A stretch of 7,211 bases of DNA from the NCBI GenBank assembly GCA_029778515.1, contig JAKOQD010000290.1:1-7211 (forward strand), given 5' to 3'. The stretch comes from Actinomycetes bacterium. Its GTDB lineage: Bacteria > Actinomycetota > Actinomycetes > Propionibacteriales > Propionibacteriaceae. The notes below the pieces were generated by a model that was given only the letters and a program-made list of their open reading frames with translations, had not been told where the DNA came from and did not search any database. Positions 5,279 to 7,211 of this stretch are shown piece by piece; the first letter of the stretch is position 1, and every line of letters begins with the position of its first letter. The position numbers and the translations under genes were made by a program.

Positions 5279-5992
5279 ATGCGGATCATCGGTGTCGAGG
5301 TGGCCGGGGGTACCCCGGTGTTCACCGGACCCTTGCCGCACGGGGTCGACCCGCACCGCCTCGCCTGGGAACTGGGCTACCGCATCGTCCGTCCGCTCTC
5401 GGCAACCGGCAGCGCGCCCGAGCTGACCCTCACCGTTCAGGTTGGCCGGCACGGCCGCAGCAGTGAGTTGCGTTCGGCGAAGACCCGCTCGATGGATCCC
5501 GATCTGGAACTGTCGGACGCCGACCCGCCGGTCGTGCGGCAGCGGCTGGCCGCGTACGGCATCGTGCTGTCGCGGCGCGGGCTGCTGGCGACGCAGTTCT
5601 CCGACCTCACCGCGGTGAGCGGGCTGTGGGGGCTGCCGGGCGGGGGCATCGACTTCGGGGAAGGACCAAGCCAGGCGCTGATCCGCGAGATCGCCGAGGA
5701 GACCGGTCAGGAGGCGGAGATCTCCCACCTGATCGATGTGCAGACCGACCATTGGATCGGCCGCTCGCCGTCGCGGGTGGTCGAGGACTTCCATGCCGTG
5801 CGGATCATCTACGCCGCGCGCTGCGTCGAACCGTCCGACCCGGTGGTACACGACTGGGGCGGGACGACCGCGGCCGCGAAGTGGGTGCCGATCCAGCAGT
5901 GGACGCAAACTCCGTGGTCGGCCAGCGCGAAGTCGCTGTTGGAGCGGCACCTGCGGGACCTGGATCAAGCCTGGCCCGACCTGGTCAGCTGA
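5279..5992 (+). CDS. Nudix hydrolase with an extra N-terminal region
   Basis: This 237-residue protein has a Nudix domain covering about residues 88-230, which hydrolyses a nucleoside diphosphate linked to some moiety X. The Nudix box spans 122-144. It has G122, E128 and the core REIAEETG (136-143), which carries the Mg2+-binding glutamates. The final hydrophobic position is a glutamine, Q144. WGLPGGGIDFGEG just before it is typical. The first 80 residues or so (MRIIGVEV..., with GPLPHGVDPHRLAWELGYR at 17-35) are not part of the Nudix fold, and I do not recognise them. The ATG at 5279 is preferred over an in-frame TTG at 5225, because the upstream residues look like untranslated spacer and a promoter-like pair sits just before the ATG. 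Substrate is unknown; the box alone does not reveal it. It is divergent from the peptidase gene and convergent with the BI-1 gene. Confidence 0.88.
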   Translation: MRIIGVEVAGGTPVFTGPLPHGVDPHRLAWELGYRIVRPLSATGSAPELTLTVQVGRHGRSSELRSAKTRSMDPDLELSDADPPVVRQRLAAYGIVLSRRGLLATQFSDLTAVSGLWGLPGGGIDFGEGPSQALIREIAEETGQEAEISHLIDVQTDHWIGRSPSRVVEDFHAVRIIYAARCVEPSDPVVHDWGGTTAAAKWVPIQQWTQTPWSASAKSLLERHLRDLDQAWPDLVS

Positions 5993-6011
5993 TCGACCGA
6001 ACCGAAACGCG

Positions 6012-6044
6012 ACGAGGGCCCCGGCGGCACACCGGGGCCCTCGT
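6012..6044. terminator. bidirectional terminator hairpin
   Basis: ACGAGGGCCCCGG at 6012-6024 is the exact reverse complement of 6032-6044, a 13-bp GC-rich stem with a seven-base loop. It is followed by TTCAGGTT in the plus direction and by CGCGTTTC in the minus direction, so the T-tracts are weak. It sits between the stops of the convergent Nudix and BI-1 genes (5992 and 6056), the expected place for a shared terminator. Confidence 0.85.
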
Positions 6045-6055
6045 TCAGGTTCGAG

Positions 6056-6913
6056 CTAGTTGGAGCGGAAGTACGACAGCAGCCGCAACATCTCGATGTA
6101 CAGCCACACCATCGTGACGGTGAGACCGAACGCCGCACGCCAGGACTCGGTGTCGCTGGCGCCCATGGCGATCCCCTGCTCGATGTAGTCGAAGTCGAGG
6201 ATCAGGTTGAACACGGCCAGACCGACGCCGAGCGCCGAGATCAGCAACAGCAGGCCGAGGTTGCCGCTGGAGAACAGGAAGCCCATGCCGAAGAAGGACA
6301 GGATCATGTTCACGAACAGCACGCCGGCGTAGGCGATCGTCCCGATCATCACCATCTTGCGGAACTTGCTGGTGACCTTGATCCGGAAGAACTTGTACGC
6401 GCCCAGCGTGGCGGCAGCAGCGACCAGGGTGGCCATCAGTGCCGCGGGCACGATGCCATTCCAGGCGTCCTCATACACCTTGCTGATCGCACCGATGAAC
6501 ACGCCCTCGATGGCCGCGTAGGCGAGAACGAAGGCCGGGTTCAGCGCGCGCCGGAAGCTGACCAGCAGCACGGTGCCGAACGCGACCACTGCCGAGATCA
6601 TAGCTGCCGGGAACAGGATCTGGGCCGGCATGAACACGAAGGTGAGTGCCGCGACGACCATGAGCGTGCCCATCGTGATGGCGCTCTTGGTGATTACGTC
6701 GTCGATGGTCATCCGTCCCGGAGCCTGCGGCACGACCGGTGCCTGCTGGTAGGGATCCTGGACGTAGCCACCCGGCTGCCCGGGCTGAGCGTATTGGGCG
6801 TATTGGGCGTACTGGCCCGGCTGGCCGTACTGAGCCTGGTACTGGCCCTGGGTCTGTGCCGGGTCGACCTGCCAGGTGTCCGGCTTGGACAGGACCGGGT
6901 TGGTGCTGCGCAT
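6056..6913 (-). CDS. Bax inhibitor-1/YccA family membrane protein
   Basis: This 285-residue protein has about seven membrane segments (approximately 77-96, 98-119, 126-144, 153-173, 187-209, 216-238 and 259-280), as in the BI-1/YccA/TMBIM family. Conserved points are NPAFVLAYAAIEGVFIG (125-141), LILDFDYIEQG (237-247) with its acidic residues D240 and D242, and the final aromatic helix WLYIEMLRLLSYF (270-282). Bacterial relatives have been linked to Ca2+ leak and to FtsH-associated membrane quality control, but the role here is unknown. Residues 18-65 form a Gln/Tyr/Pro/Gly-rich tail with short tandem units (QYAQYAQYAQ), probably disordered and cytoplasmic. The ATG at 6913 has a strong AAGGAGG eight to nine bases upstream, so longer in-frame starts up to 7162 are rejected. 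Confidence 0.93.
   Translation of the reverse strand: MRSTNPVLSKPDTWQVDPAQTQGQYQAQYGQPGQYAQYAQYAQPGQPGGYVQDPYQQAPVVPQAPGRMTIDDVITKSAITMGTLMVVAALTFVFMPAQILFPAAMISAVVAFGTVLLVSFRRALNPAFVLAYAAIEGVFIGAISKVYEDAWNGIVPAALMATLVAAAATLGAYKFFRIKVTSKFRKMVMIGTIAYAGVLFVNMILSFFGMGFLFSSGNLGLLLLISALGVGLAVFNLILDFDYIEQGIAMGASDTESWRAAFGLTVTMVWLYIEMLRLLSYFRSN
6789..6815. repeat. three tandem 9-bp units inside the BI-1 gene
   Basis: GCGTATTGG, GCGTATTGG and GCGTACTGG follow one another without gaps. On the coding (minus) strand each unit encodes a Gln-Tyr-Ala step of the low-complexity tail. The unit is a multiple of three, so gain or loss of a copy would keep the frame. Confidence 0.9.
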
Positions 6914-7121
6914 TGGGTGTTCCTCCTTGGGTGGGCGACGGATGCTCCCATCTTCAGGCGCGGGGACCGTCGTCGGGTTCCATGGTAGATAACGCTCCTG
7001 AGAGGCTGCTGTGTTCCGCCCCGGGCCAACCCTGATCCGCAACCCTGAATTTCGGTCGGGTCTCGACAGGCTCGGATTAGTGTTCCAGCTGGGGTGGGGT
7101 AGGCCAAGAGTCTCAGCTTTG

Positions 7122-7152
7122 GTGGCGTAAGCCACGACGGTCTGGCCGTGGC
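7122..7152. repeat. overlapping, mutually exclusive small hairpins
   Basis: GTGGC (7122-7126) pairs with GCCAC (7131-7135) around the loop GTAA. Alternatively GCCACG (7131-7136) pairs with CGTGGC (7147-7152) around ten bases. The two share the middle arm. They lie 40-70 bases 3' of the presumed tRNA on the minus strand and may help end its transcript. No T-run follows. Confidence 0.3.
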
Positions 7153-7191
7153 GGGCTACCAAATCATGCGTCTCGGTGTGACTTTCAACCG

Positions 7192-7211
7192 TGCCCCCAA
7201 TGGGATTCGAA
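7192..7211 (-). tRNA. tRNA 3' end, cut by the window edge (isotype unknown)
   Basis: Read on the minus strand from 7211, the sequence gives a T loop TTCGAAT (7211-7205), a five-base T-stem strand CCCAT (7204-7200), a seven-base acceptor strand TGGGGGC (7199-7193) and a discriminator A (7192). This is exactly the spacing of a tRNA 3' half. The terminal CCA is not encoded (CGG follows), which is common in actinobacteria. The anticodon lies outside the window. The predicted 5' acceptor strand would be GCCCCCA. Confidence 0.7.

Noticed and set aside
6789..6815. Short CRISPR-like array
   Set aside because: The 9-bp units are directly tandem without spacers and are coding in the BI-1 gene.
6914..7162. 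Extension of the BI-1 protein to an upstream start
   Set aside because: AAGGAGG is correctly placed for the ATG at 6913, and the extra residues look non-coding.

Overview
This is a GC-rich chromosomal window, about two-thirds G+C by eye. Its genes carry G/C-ending codons, several starts are GTG or TTG, and two genes look leaderless. Together with the protein families this points to an actinobacterium. The order Propionibacteriales is only a guess. There is no phage, plasmid or transposon gene, and the window reads as ordinary chromosomal core.

Layout, left to right. (1) Positions 1-1253, plus strand: the 3' end of a multisubunit Na+/H+ antiporter (Mrp/Mnh) operon. It has the last 17 codons of a D-subunit-like gene, then mrpE, mrpF and mrpG, all joined by stop/start overlaps. 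(2) Positions 1254-1365: a convergent gap with two hairpins, one of them a perfect 26-bp palindrome. (3) Positions 1366-1947, minus: an AAG/MPG-type 3-methyladenine DNA glycosylase. (4) Positions 1988-2920, plus and divergent from it: an unrecognised secreted lipoprotein made of two related halves. (5) Positions 2921-3262: a 342-base stretch with no convincing gene but two hairpins. (6) Positions 3263-5163, minus: a two-gene unit in which a membrane-anchored neutral zinc metallopeptidase (YpfJ family) is followed by a D12-class adenine DNA methyltransferase that begins at a TTG overlapping the peptidase stop codon. (7) Positions 5279-5992, plus: a Nudix hydrolase with an extra N-terminal region of about 80 residues. 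(8) Positions 6012-6044: a strong 13-bp-stem hairpin. (9) Positions 6056-6913, minus: a Bax inhibitor-1/YccA family membrane protein with a Gln/Tyr/Pro/Gly-rich N-terminal tail. (10) Positions 7192-7211, minus: what appears to be the 3' end of a tRNA gene cut by the window edge.

The Mrp genes form one membrane complex for Na+ (and other cation) efflux and pH homeostasis. The glycosylase handles base-excision repair of alkylated purines, and the Nudix protein may clean up nucleotides or related diphosphates. These do not form an obvious shared pathway. The only tightly coupled pair of unexpected function is the metallopeptidase and the methyltransferase. No restriction enzyme lies beside the methyltransferase, so it looks like an orphan modification enzyme here. 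I did not find a clearly new multi-gene system. The best leads are that coupled pair, the duplicated-domain lipoprotein, the Nudix N-terminal region and the intergenic palindromes.
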